From assembly GCA_030525785.1 (NCBI GenBank), contig JAUNEA010000001.1, positions 62,001 through 126,000 of the forward strand: 64,000 bases of DNA. The letters run 5' to 3'. A model generated the notes under the pieces. That model searched no databases, was not told the DNA's origin, and saw only the letters and a program-made list of their open reading frames with translations. Positions 1 through 7,950 of this stretch are shown piece after piece (the first letter of the stretch is position 1; the number at the start of each line of letters is the position of its first letter). Both the position numbers and the translations under genes were made by a program. The stretch is from Cardiobacteriaceae bacterium. Its GTDB lineage: Bacteria; Pseudomonadota; Gammaproteobacteria; Cardiobacteriales; Cardiobacteriaceae.

Positions 1-44
1 TAGATTAGCGCTATTAGTAAAGTTAAACAGAAAAAGGAACGGTC

Positions 45-182
45 ATGAAACCCAAGCCTTCTGCACGCAAAACCGCCCAATCTCAACTCAACGCCACCAA
101 AGCCTATTACGCCAAAGCTCTTGAAAATATAAATGTGATTTTGAGTCAGCATGATTATCCCCCAGCGATTTTATCTACATAA
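45..182 (+). CDS. Small protein, truncated paralog of the 3992-4201 gene
   Basis: An ATG with AAGGA 8 bp upstream opens a 45-codon frame. Its residues KTAQSQLNATKAYYAKALE and the following SQHD match the N-terminal half of the 69-residue protein at 3992-4201, then the sequence diverges and stops. It looks like a C-terminally truncated or shifted copy. The function is unknown. It lies on the plus strand, convergent to the minus-strand tail genes, like the other accessory genes of this prophage. Whether it is expressed is unclear. Confidence 0.55.
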   Translation: MKPKPSARKTAQSQLNATKAYYAKALENINVILSQHDYPPAILST

Positions 183-188
183 AACAGA

Positions 189-232
189 ATTTTTATTTGC
201 ACGATGATTTCAGATATGCTGCAAATAAAAAT
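189..232. repeat. Inverted repeat between convergent genes
   Basis: Arms ATTTTTATTTGCA and TGCAAATAAAAAT (13 bp, perfect) flank an 18-nt loop. It sits between the convergent genes ending at 182 and 278 and could stop transcription in both directions. The stem is AT-rich, so it may instead be a protein site. The string TTTATTTGCAC recurs near 31,560. Confidence 0.6.
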
Positions 233-277
233 CAAAATAGTGTAAATAAAAACGGTAGCGAAATCAGCATATGCACC

Positions 278-508
278 TCAAATCGTCAGATGGGTAAAGT
301 TTAGCGCTGGAGAAGATTTGACGATTTGATGATTTTGCGAATTATAGAAAACATGGTCGCCTATTTTGGCTTGTCCTGCAAGCAGGAGGGTTGTGCCACT
401 GGAGGTTTGGGCGATGATGGTTCCATCAGCTTTAATGCCAATAACTACAGCGTGATAGAGGGCATGATTTGGGTTAAGTGATTGCAGTTGCTGAAAAATG
501 TTGTACAT
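278..508 (-). CDS. Small phage tail-module protein (beta-rich)
   Basis: The 76-residue product starts at an ATG preceded by AGGAG and begins 9 bp before the end of the upstream tail gene, so the two are co-transcribed. Its middle (HAVVIGIKADGTIIAQ, then a glycine turn and KIGDHVFY) resembles the small OB-like or beta-barrel proteins found after tail-tip genes of many siphophages, with the pattern 'V..V..DGT..V....G...VG..V'. That family link is from memory of the pattern. It is probably virion-associated, with no named function. Confidence 0.65.
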   Translation of the reverse strand: MYNIFQQLQSLNPNHALYHAVVIGIKADGTIIAQTSSGTTLLLAGQAKIGDHVFYNSQNHQIVKSSPALNFTHLTI

Positions 509-516
509 AAAAACTC

Positions 517-2310
517 CTACAAAGCGCTTTGGAAGCGGTCAAGTGTGATGCTTTGACGCACTTCAAACCCGCGCGCCTCTATCTGAACACCGCGCACGAT
601 GCCATGCCAGCTTTCGCCGATTTCTTCAATCTGCCAGACCTCGCCAAGCTCTGCTAGTCTTGCTCCTTGTTTTTGATGCAAAAACGTTTCCACCGTTTCG
701 ATTTTATGCACCCCTGAGTCGGACAACACTTGCGTGGCTTTGGCAAGCCAAACGGGCTGGTCGGTGTATAGTGGGTGGACTTGGTCTGGAGCTTCAGGGC
801 TGCCGTCGGTGCCCTCGCGCGTGATGTAGCCTGCATTGCCCCCCGATTGCGGAATAACGCGTACGCCGTTTAACAAAGCGCTTTGGCGAGTATTGCCACT
901 AATGGCTTGAATCAGCGAGGCGGGCAATGTATGGCTTGGGCTTTGGGTTTGCCACGCGGGTTTGGGGTAGCGCGGTTTAAGATGCAAAAGCGCTTTGATG
1001 TGGTCGGATTCAACAAAGCCACCAGCTGCTTCTGCAATATCAGCAAGAGTAGCGATCAGGGTTTTGCCGCCAAGCGAGTAGGTATTCTCAGGCACAAACC
1101 AATCAGCAATCAGCCAGTTGCCGATTTTAAACCCCGTATTTTCCAAAAGCTCATCAGCGATTTGTCGCGCGTAACGACTGCCGTCAATCAGCCGTGTTTG
1201 CGGTTTAGCGTAATCGGCGCCGAGTTTTGCGGTGACTGAACGCATAGGAATTTGATACGATTTTCCACCGTGCGCTGCGTGTTGGCGTTTGTCGCGCACA
1301 TCGCGCTCAAGCATCATGCGCCACTGATAGCCATTAATATCAATGATAACAATAGGCTCATCGCCAATTTTGCGTTCGAAAAGCTTTAGCGCATCAAAAT
1401 CTTTGGGCGCAAGCTCAATAGAACCCTGCCATAAAGCGCTTTGGTCGTCAGTCTGAAGCGACAAAGCAAGCGCATCAAATGCTTTGTCGTCAATGGTGAT
1501 GGTGATTTGGTTGTACATGATGATGCCTGTGTTTCGTGGTTTTGTGATAACGGGCTCGTGCCAACAATTCAGCGGCAGCGGTATAAGTTTCGGGTTAACG
1601 TGTGGCGAGCGCGAAAGGGGCAAATGCAGGCGATTGGACGGCGGCGGTGGTTTACAAACGCTGGGCTTGGGCGGTGCGTCAAACTTAGGCAACACGAGCG
1701 CAACAAAGCGACACGGTGAGACGATGCGCTCCGCCTTGCTACTCAAAGCGCTTTGGCAACGCTGAGCTTTACCGCGCGTTGTTTGTTCCAACAAGCATTT
1801 GGCGAACATTGCGGAGGCGGTTTCTTTGACACTGAGACTCAAGCTCGCCTCGCGCGGCTTAGGTAAAGCGTGGCGCGTGCAATGTTGGCTTAATTCAACG
1901 CATTGTAGCCTTAAGCCCAAAGCGCTTTGCAGGCTGGGATTGTGGCGCGTGGTCAGTGTTTGCGCGTTGTGCAACGGAGAGAGACTAGCAAAGCGCTTTG
2001 CTTGACAGGCTTGCCATTTATACGCCATACCAGCGCGTAAGTCTTGACAGGCGTTCACGGACGCGGTAGCTGCTTCATTGGCAACCCAACGCGCCCCACG
2101 CGCGACGCTTGGACTTTGCGTTACCTGCTCACTTGAAGTCAAAGCGCTTGGTTTTGGCAACACGGTTTGACAGCCGCTGATGCTCACCAAACGCTTAACC
2201 ACCTCCTCGTCGATTTGATGATGGCGGCGTTTCAGTGGTAATGGCACCGCGCCCAAAGCGCTTTGACGACGCGAAAGGGGCAAGGGCAGCGGAAAAGGTG
2301 GCGCTATCAC
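517..2310 (-). CDS. Phage tail-tip protein, hub-like C-terminal half
   Basis: The 597-residue frame begins at GTG, overlapping the TGA of the upstream gene (GTGA), which favours this start. Residues 1 to about 260 are rich in Pro, Arg and Lys and look unstructured. From about residue 265 (an internal ATG at 1518) the sequence becomes a regular alpha/beta protein with segments such as SRYARQIADELLE and TYSLGGKTLIATLADIAEAAGG, resembling baseplate-hub or tail-tip proteins of siphophages. About seven AAAGCGCTTT copies fall inside. The C-terminal half could also be made alone from 1518, although no strong ribosome site is visible there. Confidence 0.7.
   Translation of the reverse strand: MIAPPFPLPLPLSRRQSALGAVPLPLKRRHHQIDEEVVKRLVSISGCQTVLPKPSALTSSEQVTQSPSVARGARWVANEAATASVNACQDLRAGMAYKWQACQAKRFASLSPLHNAQTLTTRHNPSLQSALGLRLQCVELSQHCTRHALPKPREASLSLSVKETASAMFAKCLLEQTTRGKAQRCQSALSSKAERIVSPCRFVALVLPKFDAPPKPSVCKPPPPSNRLHLPLSRSPHVNPKLIPLPLNCWHEPVITKPRNTGIIMYNQITITIDDKAFDALALSLQTDDQSALWQGSIELAPKDFDALKLFERKIGDEPIVIIDINGYQWRMMLERDVRDKRQHAAHGGKSYQIPMRSVTAKLGADYAKPQTRLIDGSRYARQIADELLENTGFKIGNWLIADWFVPENTYSLGGKTLIATLADIAEAAGGFVESDHIKALLHLKPRYPKPAWQTQSPSHTLPASLIQAISGNTRQSALLNGVRVIPQSGGNAGYITREGTDGSPEAPDQVHPLYTDQPVWLAKATQVLSDSGVHKIETVETFLHQKQGARLAELGEVWQIEEIGESWHGIVRGVQIEARGFEVRQSITLDRFQSAL
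521..530. repeat. Highly iterated palindrome AAAGCGCTTT (first copy; family spread over whole window)
   Basis: This is the first exact copy of a perfect 10-bp palindrome, normally extended to CAAAGCGCTTTG. By eye there are about 29 exact copies in 1-10,000 and about 15 in 40,000-50,000, plus many 9-bp variants. The tape measure gene alone holds about 11. Because it is palindromic it reads identically on both strands, and in coding DNA it gives QSAL, KAL or KRF depending on frame. Possible roles are a DNA-uptake signal, a methylation or nucleoid-protein site, or a HIP1-like neutral repeat. The sequence alone does not decide among them. Confidence 0.95.
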
Positions 2311-2777
2311 GGACGTGTTAAACCCAATTCAGCAGCAAAAGCGCTTTGTTCGAGGGGGCTTAAATCGCTGGCAGGTGTGAGATTATCCCACGCGTAAGGC
2401 GCGTAATCGGCATGGTGGTCGCGCACCATCACAAGATAACGCTCATGTGGATTCAGTCCGCCCAAATAATAACGCCCATCGGGGCGTGACCACGTTGCCG
2501 CCACGACTTTCCGATAGCGCGGTGAAATCACCCACACAGGGCGTGAGGCAACACGCCCTGCAACCGTCACCAAGCCATCACCCATGCCCGCAAAATAGCC
2601 CGCACCACTGCAATAGATGTCACGCCGCTCGAGATGGAGCGGCAAAAGCTGATTTTTGGGCGCACGCAAACCGCGTGGATTTTTCCGCGTCTGCAAGCCA
2701 AGCTCGAGTATGCGGTTGGTTTTGCTGGATTTTCTCGACTTGCTGGACACCAGCCCCAGCGGCAGTATTTGACCCAT
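2307..2777 (-). CDS. Small phage tail protein with carboxypeptidase-regulatory-like fold
   Basis: The 156-residue product overlaps its neighbours at both ends (TGATG upstream, GTGA downstream), so it belongs to the tail operon. Residues from about 65 to 135 (GRVASRPVWVISP, then ATWSRPDGRYYLGGLNPHERYLV) follow the pattern of short CarboxypepD_reg-like beta-sandwich domains known in siphophage tail proteins. The first 55 residues are basic and low-complexity. The role in the virion is unknown. Confidence 0.65.
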   Translation of the reverse strand: MGQILPLGLVSSKSRKSSKTNRILELGLQTRKNPRGLRAPKNQLLPLHLERRDIYCSGAGYFAGMGDGLVTVAGRVASRPVWVISPRYRKVVAATWSRPDGRYYLGGLNPHERYLVMVRDHHADYAPYAWDNLTPASDLSPLEQSAFAAELGLTRP

Positions 2778-3652
2778 CAGATCGCCCAGTTGCTGACGTT
2801 GATAAAACTTGTGTGGTACTCGTGTTTGATAGCCATAAATTGATCGGTCGTGCCTTCAAAATGGTCAAGAATCGTAAAAGTCGGCTGGTTCATCTGATAA
2901 ACATCAGAAGCAAACACACCCGGCAAAAGCCCGCGCACGCTGGAATAATCCCCTTGCAAATGCTCGCGCAAAAATACGGGCGCGAGGTTCACGCCTTGAC
3001 AAATCGGGTCGGGATATTGAACAAAACCATGAAACAAAGCGCTTTGCGGCGATACTGTCACGGGATTAAGGGCGTTGTAATCCATAGCTACTGTGCCACG
3101 ATGATTGGGGTTGAAGCGTGGCCGCTGTGAGCCAGAGAGATAAGTTGAATCATCAACCGTATTGATTAAGCAGAAATTGTAGGGGTCAGCAGCAACAGTG
3201 CTTTTGAAATCGCCGATGAAGCTCATTTGACTGTATCGACTGTAATCGCCGCATGTAATAAACCAAAGCGCTTTGTCACAACCAATGAGCGCCCAATGTG
3301 TTTTGCGGTTATGCGGTGCATATTCGCTGACAATGCCAAGCGGGCGTTCAGGAAATTGCCCTGTTCCTTGATTTAAGGCGGTCATGGTGCGGTAGCCTGT
3401 GACTTGGGCGCGAGTCTTCTCGCTATTGTCGAGTTGGAAATACAGGCGACTCGATTGCTCGTTTTTGGAACGGAACACAGCGCGATGATTGTCAGAAAAA
3501 GGCATTTCAAAGCCCAGTGGCTGCTTGTCGCCATAGCCTGTAACAAGGCACGCCTCGAAGACAGTTTTAATCGCGCCTTCGGTTGGGGTGATTTGTGGTG
3601 CGTCTGCGTCAGTGGAGCGGTAAAGCGTCACGGGGGTTGTTGTCGTCAGCAT
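2777..3652 (-). CDS. Phage tail protein of unknown function
   Basis: I chose the ATG at 3652, which has an AACGAGG ribosome site; the open frame runs further upstream without a better start. The product is 291 residues with no signal peptide or membrane segment. It lies between the tape measure and the tail-tip genes and is translationally coupled to the next gene. I do not recognise the family. By position it should be a tail-shaft-to-tip or distal tail component. Confidence 0.65.
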   Translation of the reverse strand: MLTTTTPVTLYRSTDADAPQITPTEGAIKTVFEACLVTGYGDKQPLGFEMPFSDNHRAVFRSKNEQSSRLYFQLDNSEKTRAQVTGYRTMTALNQGTGQFPERPLGIVSEYAPHNRKTHWALIGCDKALWFITCGDYSRYSQMSFIGDFKSTVAADPYNFCLINTVDDSTYLSGSQRPRFNPNHRGTVAMDYNALNPVTVSPQSALFHGFVQYPDPICQGVNLAPVFLREHLQGDYSSVRGLLPGVFASDVYQMNQPTFTILDHFEGTTDQFMAIKHEYHTSFINVSNWAI

Positions 3653-3731
3653 AAAAACCTCGTTTAAGTGATATTGAACAAAACTTAAAACGAGCTTAAA
3701 TCCAAAGCGCTTTGGGGCAAGAGATGATGGC

Positions 3732-3760
3732 TTGATGTGTTTTATATTATATAATATAAT
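3732..3760 (+). promoter_or_regulatory. Sigma-70-like promoter for the Ibs-like toxin transcript
   Basis: TTGATG (3732-3737), a 17-bp spacer and a perfect TATAAT (3755-3760). The predicted leader is about 80 nt and contains two hairpins: AAAGGGTG/CACCCTTT, and CCGTCA/TGACGG just before the ribosome site. Confidence 0.7.
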
Positions 3761-3799
3761 TACAAGCATAAAGAAAGGGTGTTGGCGCACCCTTTCCAA

Positions 3800-3965
3800 A
3801 AGCCCAAACCGTCAGGGTTTTGGTTGACGGCTAGAAGGAGCATAGCGATGAACCCAACGAAATTCATCATTATTGTGATTCTGCTGTTGTTAAGCTTACC
3901 AGCTTACTAAGTAGAAAGCCTGAGCACACAGGCTGGGGGTTGGGCAACCGCCCCCTCTCCTTAAA
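3800..3965 (-). ncRNA. Candidate antisense (Sib-like) RNA opposite the hydrophobic peptide
   Basis: On the minus strand TTGACA (complement of 3993-3998) is followed 15-17 bp later by TATAAG/TAAGAT (3970-3977), giving a predicted start near 3963. Such a transcript would cover the whole toxin frame and its ribosome site. It contains an AGCCTG/CAGGCT hairpin and ends near the GGGTGCGCCAACACCC hairpin at about 3775-3797. The ends are estimates and no expression evidence exists. Confidence 0.4.
3848..3910 (+). CDS. Ibs-like type I toxin, 20-residue hydrophobic peptide
   Basis: The frame encodes MNPTKFIIIVILLLLSLPAY. It has a strong ribosome site (AAGGAG, 7 bp before ATG), a near-consensus promoter and a structured leader. 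The E. coli Ibs toxins are 18-19 residue inner-membrane peptides with a basic residue, an Ile/Leu/Val core and a C-terminal S-x-x-A-Y. This peptide has the same layout and ends in SLPAY. The last codons, AGCTTAC-CAGCTTACTAA, also resemble the ibs 3' end. In E. coli the antitoxin is an antisense RNA (Sib), and a candidate exists here. Toxicity is inferred. Confidence 0.7.
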   Translation: MNPTKFIIIVILLLLSLPAY

Positions 3966-3991
3966 AGTCATCTTATAAAAACGAGGTCGCT

Positions 3992-4201
3992 ATGTCAAAC
4001 CCCAAAACCGCTCAATGTCAACTTGATGCCGCGAAATCTTACCAAGCCAAAGCGCTTGAAACGTTTAAAATGCTCATAAGCCAACATGACCAAGATGTAT
4101 TTGACGCCCTCCAATCCATCAAAGCCCATCATCAGGGCAATCGCTCAGGCGCGGTCAAAGCTGCTATTTTGCATTATGCTCAAAGCTTAGAGTCTCAATA
4201 A
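3992..4201 (+). CDS. Small accessory phage protein downstream of the Ibs-like peptide
   Basis: The 69-residue product has an AACGAGG ribosome site and starts 81 bp after the Ibs-like frame. The C-terminal part (GNRSGAVKAAILHYAQ) would suit a small helical DNA- or protein-binding fold, perhaps ribbon-helix-helix-like, but I cannot assign it. Its stop overlaps the end of the tape measure gene, so the two genes converge. A truncated paralog lies at 45-182. The first 30 bp overlap the candidate antisense-RNA promoter. Confidence 0.6.
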   Translation: MSNPKTAQCQLDAAKSYQAKALETFKMLISQHDQDVFDALQSIKAHHQGNRSGAVKAAILHYAQSLESQ

Positions 4202-7200
4202 GCTCTTCTTTTAGCGGCGTTATAAAGCTCTTGTGCAAAGTGTTGTGCGCCGCGTTTTTCCGCCTCTTGAATCCGTTTATCCCACGCGCTCGCGACTTGC
4301 TCCGCTGACAAAGCGCTTTGGGTTTCTTGCTCTGCTGAGGGCTTCGCCCCCACACCCCCAGCAGGGGACGTGTCCCCTGCACCCCAGCCTTTGGTTTTTC
4401 GTTCAGCCTCTTGCTGTTTACGCGCGGCATCTTGTTTGTTTTGTTCAGCGTGGATTTGGCGCTGTAGCGCGAGGGCGCGTTCGTATTCCGCGACTTCATC
4501 ACGATTGCCGCGCCCCAAAGCGCTTTGACGTTTCTCTTCCAAAGCTTGCAGCTCTTTAGCTTGCTCGAGTGCGCGTGCTTTAGAATCATCGCCCTTGAGG
4601 CTAGACAATTTCGCTTCCAGCTCGTCCGCCGTGTCTTTGGCTTCATCACGCAAAGTTCCAAGCTTTTCACGCGCTTTATCAATGCTTTGATTCAAGCGTG
4701 ATAAGGTTGCTTTATCGAGCAGTGAAAAAGCGCTTTGGGTTTTCTTTGTGATAGCCTCTAAATCACTCATGGAAAGGGTGCCATCTTGAATTTTGCCCTC
4801 CAATGCCTCAATTTCTTCATTAGCTGCACGCATTTGTTTGGATAACTGGCTGATATGTTTAGCGAGATTATTCGCAACTTGCGCCGTTTGCCTCCCCACA
4901 AACGCTTTAAAAAACGCCTCTTCCCAGCGTCTGGCATGGGTTTCAAGCTCGGCGATTTGGTCTTTCAGCAGTCCTTGTTTTTGATACAAGCGTATAACCG
5001 TTGTCTCCGATTGCTCGCCTGCTTTTTTCACACTTTCCGCCACTTTTTCAACCGCTTTCGCGTTCTCCAAAGCGCTTTGGCTTGACGCTTGGTGGGCTTG
5101 AATTTGGGCTTGCGCGGTTTTTTGGCTTTGTTCGCTAACATTTTGATAAGCCAGCTCAATTTGCTTAACCGCTGCCGCGCCTCCCTGTGCGCCCACTTGC
5201 AAGACGTGCATTTGCTCGGTGGTCAAAAGTGCGGCGCTGCCTGTCTCCTGCAAAGCGCTTTGTAGTGCCTTGAAATCTTCGGCGCTGTTTAGGCTGGATT
5301 TAGCTCGCTCAAAAGCGCTTTGTACAGCTGTTGCGGTAAGCTCGCCAGACTCTTTCAAATAACCAAACCCCACGCGCCAGTTATCCACTGTCTCAGATAC
5401 ACCTGAAGAAAGACCGCGTTTAACATCTTCCAAAGACACCCCAAGCGATGCCAAAGCGCTTTGGGCTTGCTGTGCGCTATCCACCGCCTTTTGAGAGAAA
5501 TCTTTAAAGTTTTCCGCTGTTTGAATGACCTTGTCTGCTAAGCCAGTTGTGTGCGCTGTGCTTTCTTGCAAAGCGCTTTGCAAAAGTTTTTGCCCTTCAG
5601 CGCTTTGCCCGACCGCGTCACGCGCGGCATTGTAGGCACGGGCGAGTTGTTCTACGCTTTGCGTGTTGGTTGCCAGCACTGAAAAGGCATCAACGGCTTT
5701 TTGCGCTGATTCAGATACGCCCGTCTCAAATTCAGAAAACGACAAGCCCAAAGTCTCAAGCGCATCTTCATACTTGCTCCAATACTCAAGGTCCAGCGGC
5801 TTAACAATAGGCATAGCGCGAATGCTCTCGCCAAGCTTTTCAATCGCTTCTTCTGTTTCAGCGAAAGCCAAGCTGTTTTCTAGCCCAGCCTCTGTCATCA
5901 CTTCTAAAAAGGCTTGCAATGTGGCAATTTCGGCGCGTGCTGATCTCAAAGCGCTTTGGTAATCTTCTGCACTCAAGGTTTGCGTCTTCTGACTTTCTGT
6001 TGCCAAAGCGCTTTGTTTGGCAAGCGTTTCTTGTTGAGAAGCTAAGATTTCTGTTTCACGAGCAAGGCGAGCGCTGGCCTCTCTGCTGGTTTCAAACTGT
6101 GTAGCAACGTCTTCTAATGTTCGCTCTGTCACTAACGCATCAAGATAAGCCAAGCCGCGCGCAAGCTCATCGCCCAAAGCACGCGCCCAATCCGAACTCT
6201 CACGCAACCACGTCCCCAAGCTTTCGCCAACCTCAAATGCTGCAAACAAGGCAGTGGCTTTTTGTGTCCAGCTGACCAGCGTTTCCATGCGTGTTGCTAA
6301 GGTTTCCGTTGCCGTGCTGGCGTTCGTAAGCCCTGTTGTTGAGAGTGCGCCAGTAAGAGCATTCACGCCCGCCAAAGTGCTTTTAATCGCGAGCAATGAG
6401 GTTGCGAAAGCGGCAATCGTGGGGTGAGCTTTGGCTAATTCATTAAGCTCTTGAGTGAGTGCCGTAAATCCTTTTGCCGCGCCTTGAACAATAGGCAGAA
6501 ATTGGGTTCCGATCGTCTGCAAGAGATTATCAAGCGATGCTTCAGCGGCTTTAATTTGCGCTGAAGTTGTCGCTGAAGCTGCTGCAAACTCAGCATTCAT
6601 CGCGCCTGCGTTCTTTGCTTTGTCTGAAGTGAGCGCCAAAGCTTTTTGAAACTGGTCAAGGTTCTGAGTGAGCAGCGCAATATCGTCTGCATACTCTGCA
6701 CCGAAAAGCTTGCTGTTGATAATGGCTTGTTGTTGCTTGGGTAATTCAGCGAGTTTGCCCAAAAAGTTGCTTAAGGCTTGTTGCGGATTGGCAGCGATTT
6801 GTTGGGCGAGTTGGTCGGCGGATAATCCGATGCCTGCCAAAGCGCTTTGAAATTCTTTGCCCTGACTTTGGGCAGTCATCAGCTTTGTTAAAAGCGCATT
6901 GATGCCTGTCGCGGCCACCTCAGGCGATTTGCCCAGTGAAATCATCGCAGCAGCTAAGCTTGCTGCTTGCTCTTCTGCCAAACCAAACTGCCGCGCCGAA
7001 CCACCGATGCGCAGCATCGCCTCAACAATCTCGCGCTCTTTCGCTGCTGTGTTGTTGCCGAGCGTGTTAATGGCATCGCCCAGCTTTTCAACTTCTAAAA
7101 CAGGGATATTGAACACGTTCGCGAGTTTTGCGGCAGCATTGCCAGCCTCATCAGCTGTCATATTAAACGCAACCGACATTTTGCCCGCCATTTCTGAGAA

Positions 7201-7479
7201 TTTTGCTAATTCATCAATCGGTACGCCCAGCTGTCCACCTGCCGCCGCAAGCTCTGCAACGGCAACCGACCCCAGCCCCAAGTCCACGCCCAATTGCTGA
7301 ATCTGCTCATTGAGTTTTTGAAACTCTTCAGGCGTACCCTCAACAACTTTTTTCACACCCGCCATCGCGCTTTCAAAGTCAATCGCTTGTTTAATAGCCT
7401 TACCCAAGTCAGACGCCCCTACGGCGACTAAGGTACTGTTGAGGCTCCCAATACTGTTGCCTCCTAAATTTTGAGACAT
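4195..7479 (-). CDS. Phage tail tape measure protein (TP901 type)
   Basis: The 1094-residue product sets tail length by forming an extended helical ruler. Residues about 25-330 match the TP901 tape-measure core (FESAMAGVKKVVEGTPEEF, then GGQLGVPIDELAKF and GKSPEVAATGINALL). The rest is coiled coil, with a short hydrophobic stretch near residues 350-385. ATG 7479 is preceded by GGAGG. The DNA carries about 11 AAAGCGCTTT palindromes, mostly read as QSAL, and a GC-rich hairpin repeat near the 3' end. It starts a new unit, with a terminator and an ATCAACTC box just upstream. Confidence 0.95.
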   Translation of the reverse strand: MSQNLGGNSIGSLNSTLVAVGASDLGKAIKQAIDFESAMAGVKKVVEGTPEEFQKLNEQIQQLGVDLGLGSVAVAELAAAGGQLGVPIDELAKFSEMAGKMSVAFNMTADEAGNAAAKLANVFNIPVLEVEKLGDAINTLGNNTAAKEREIVEAMLRIGGSARQFGLAEEQAASLAAAMISLGKSPEVAATGINALLTKLMTAQSQGKEFQSALAGIGLSADQLAQQIAANPQQALSNFLGKLAELPKQQQAIINSKLFGAEYADDIALLTQNLDQFQKALALTSDKAKNAGAMNAEFAAASATTSAQIKAAEASLDNLLQTIGTQFLPIVQGAAKGFTALTQELNELAKAHPTIAAFATSLLAIKSTLAGVNALTGALSTTGLTNASTATETLATRMETLVSWTQKATALFAAFEVGESLGTWLRESSDWARALGDELARGLAYLDALVTERTLEDVATQFETSREASARLARETEILASQQETLAKQSALATESQKTQTLSAEDYQSALRSARAEIATLQAFLEVMTEAGLENSLAFAETEEAIEKLGESIRAMPIVKPLDLEYWSKYEDALETLGLSFSEFETGVSESAQKAVDAFSVLATNTQSVEQLARAYNAARDAVGQSAEGQKLLQSALQESTAHTTGLADKVIQTAENFKDFSQKAVDSAQQAQSALASLGVSLEDVKRGLSSGVSETVDNWRVGFGYLKESGELTATAVQSAFERAKSSLNSAEDFKALQSALQETGSAALLTTEQMHVLQVGAQGGAAAVKQIELAYQNVSEQSQKTAQAQIQAHQASSQSALENAKAVEKVAESVKKAGEQSETTVIRLYQKQGLLKDQIAELETHARRWEEAFFKAFVGRQTAQVANNLAKHISQLSKQMRAANEEIEALEGKIQDGTLSMSDLEAITKKTQSAFSLLDKATLSRLNQSIDKAREKLGTLRDEAKDTADELEAKLSSLKGDDSKARALEQAKELQALEEKRQSALGRGNRDEVAEYERALALQRQIHAEQNKQDAARKQQEAERKTKGWGAGDTSPAGGVGAKPSAEQETQSALSAEQVASAWDKRIQEAEKRGAQHFAQELYNAAKRRAY
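4338..4386. repeat. GC-rich hairpin repeat inside the tape measure gene
   Basis: GAGGGCTTCGCCCCC followed by AGCAGGGGACGTGTCCCCTGC gives two small stem-loops, close in sequence to the intergenic element at 43881-43929. It is in frame in the tape measure C-terminus (around GAGDTSPAGGVGA) and does not break the gene. Confidence 0.75.
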
Positions 7480-7524
7480 AAGACCTCCAAATCTCCTACG
7501 CTAAACGCCAAAGCGCTTTGGATT

Positions 7525-7532
7525 GAGTTGAT
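7525..7532 (-). promoter_or_regulatory. ATCAACTC box before the tape measure gene
   Basis: On the minus strand ATCAACTC lies 46 bp before ATG 7479. Nineteen bases later comes TTTAGCGTAG. The palindrome occupies the spacer. The same two-box layout precedes the terminase gene. Confidence 0.45.
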
Positions 7533-7534
7533 AG

Positions 7535-7556
7535 CAAAAAAGCCCCGAATGGGGCT
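7535..7556 (-). terminator. Rho-independent terminator
   Basis: On the minus strand AGCCCC-ATTC-GGGGCT is followed by TTTTTTG, ending the unit that includes 7561-7950, just before the tape measure unit. Confidence 0.85.
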
Positions 7557-7560
7557 ATCG

Positions 7561-7950
7561 TTACACGGTCAAAAAGTACAAGGTGGCGTGGTAGGGGACA
7601 TTTATTTGATCGTGGTACCAAAGCACAGGCGCGAGGCTCAAAGCGCTTTTGGCAAAGCAGACAGTCAATTGGCGTCCGTGATAATCAAGCGTCATGGTAA
7701 GCTCAGGCACGTCCGCCCAATCGAGCAAGGTTTGGGCAGTGTGGTAATCCAGCCAATTGTGCTTGTCGTCCCCGCCCAGCGTGACAGGTCGCCCCGCCAG
7801 TTTGCGCCCTTGCTGCAGCACAAACGCGCCTGACAGCGTGTACTCGCCATCGGTTTGGGCAATCGCTCGCCACGCATGCTCGTCTGTAAAACGCAAGCCA
7901 TTGGGCAAGATTAAACTTGCGTCCGTATCGTTACGCGTTAAAGTAATCAT
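7561..7950 (-). CDS. Putative phage tail protein
   Basis: The 129-residue product starts at ATG 7950, overlapping the stop of the preceding gene (ATGA). It looks beta-rich and has no membrane segment. It lies between a tail-terminator-like protein and the tape measure, the place of tail-tube accessory or chaperone genes. I do not recognise the family. A terminator follows within 5 bp of its stop. Confidence 0.65.
   Translation of the reverse strand: MITLTRNDTDASLILPNGLRFTDEHAWRAIAQTDGEYTLSGAFVLQQGRKLAGRPVTLGGDDKHNWLDYHTAQTLLDWADVPELTMTLDYHGRQLTVCFAKSALSLAPVLWYHDQINVPYHATLYFLTV

Noticed and set aside
2447-3130. 227-residue plus-strand frame in the tail module
   Set aside because: It lies opposite two coupled tail genes that have family-like sequence and overlapping start/stop codons. 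Its translation has no recognisable domain.
4164-4682. 172-residue frame overlapping the tape measure gene
   Set aside because: It is an out-of-frame shadow of the coiled-coil region, very rich in Lys, Arg and Asn, without a ribosome site.
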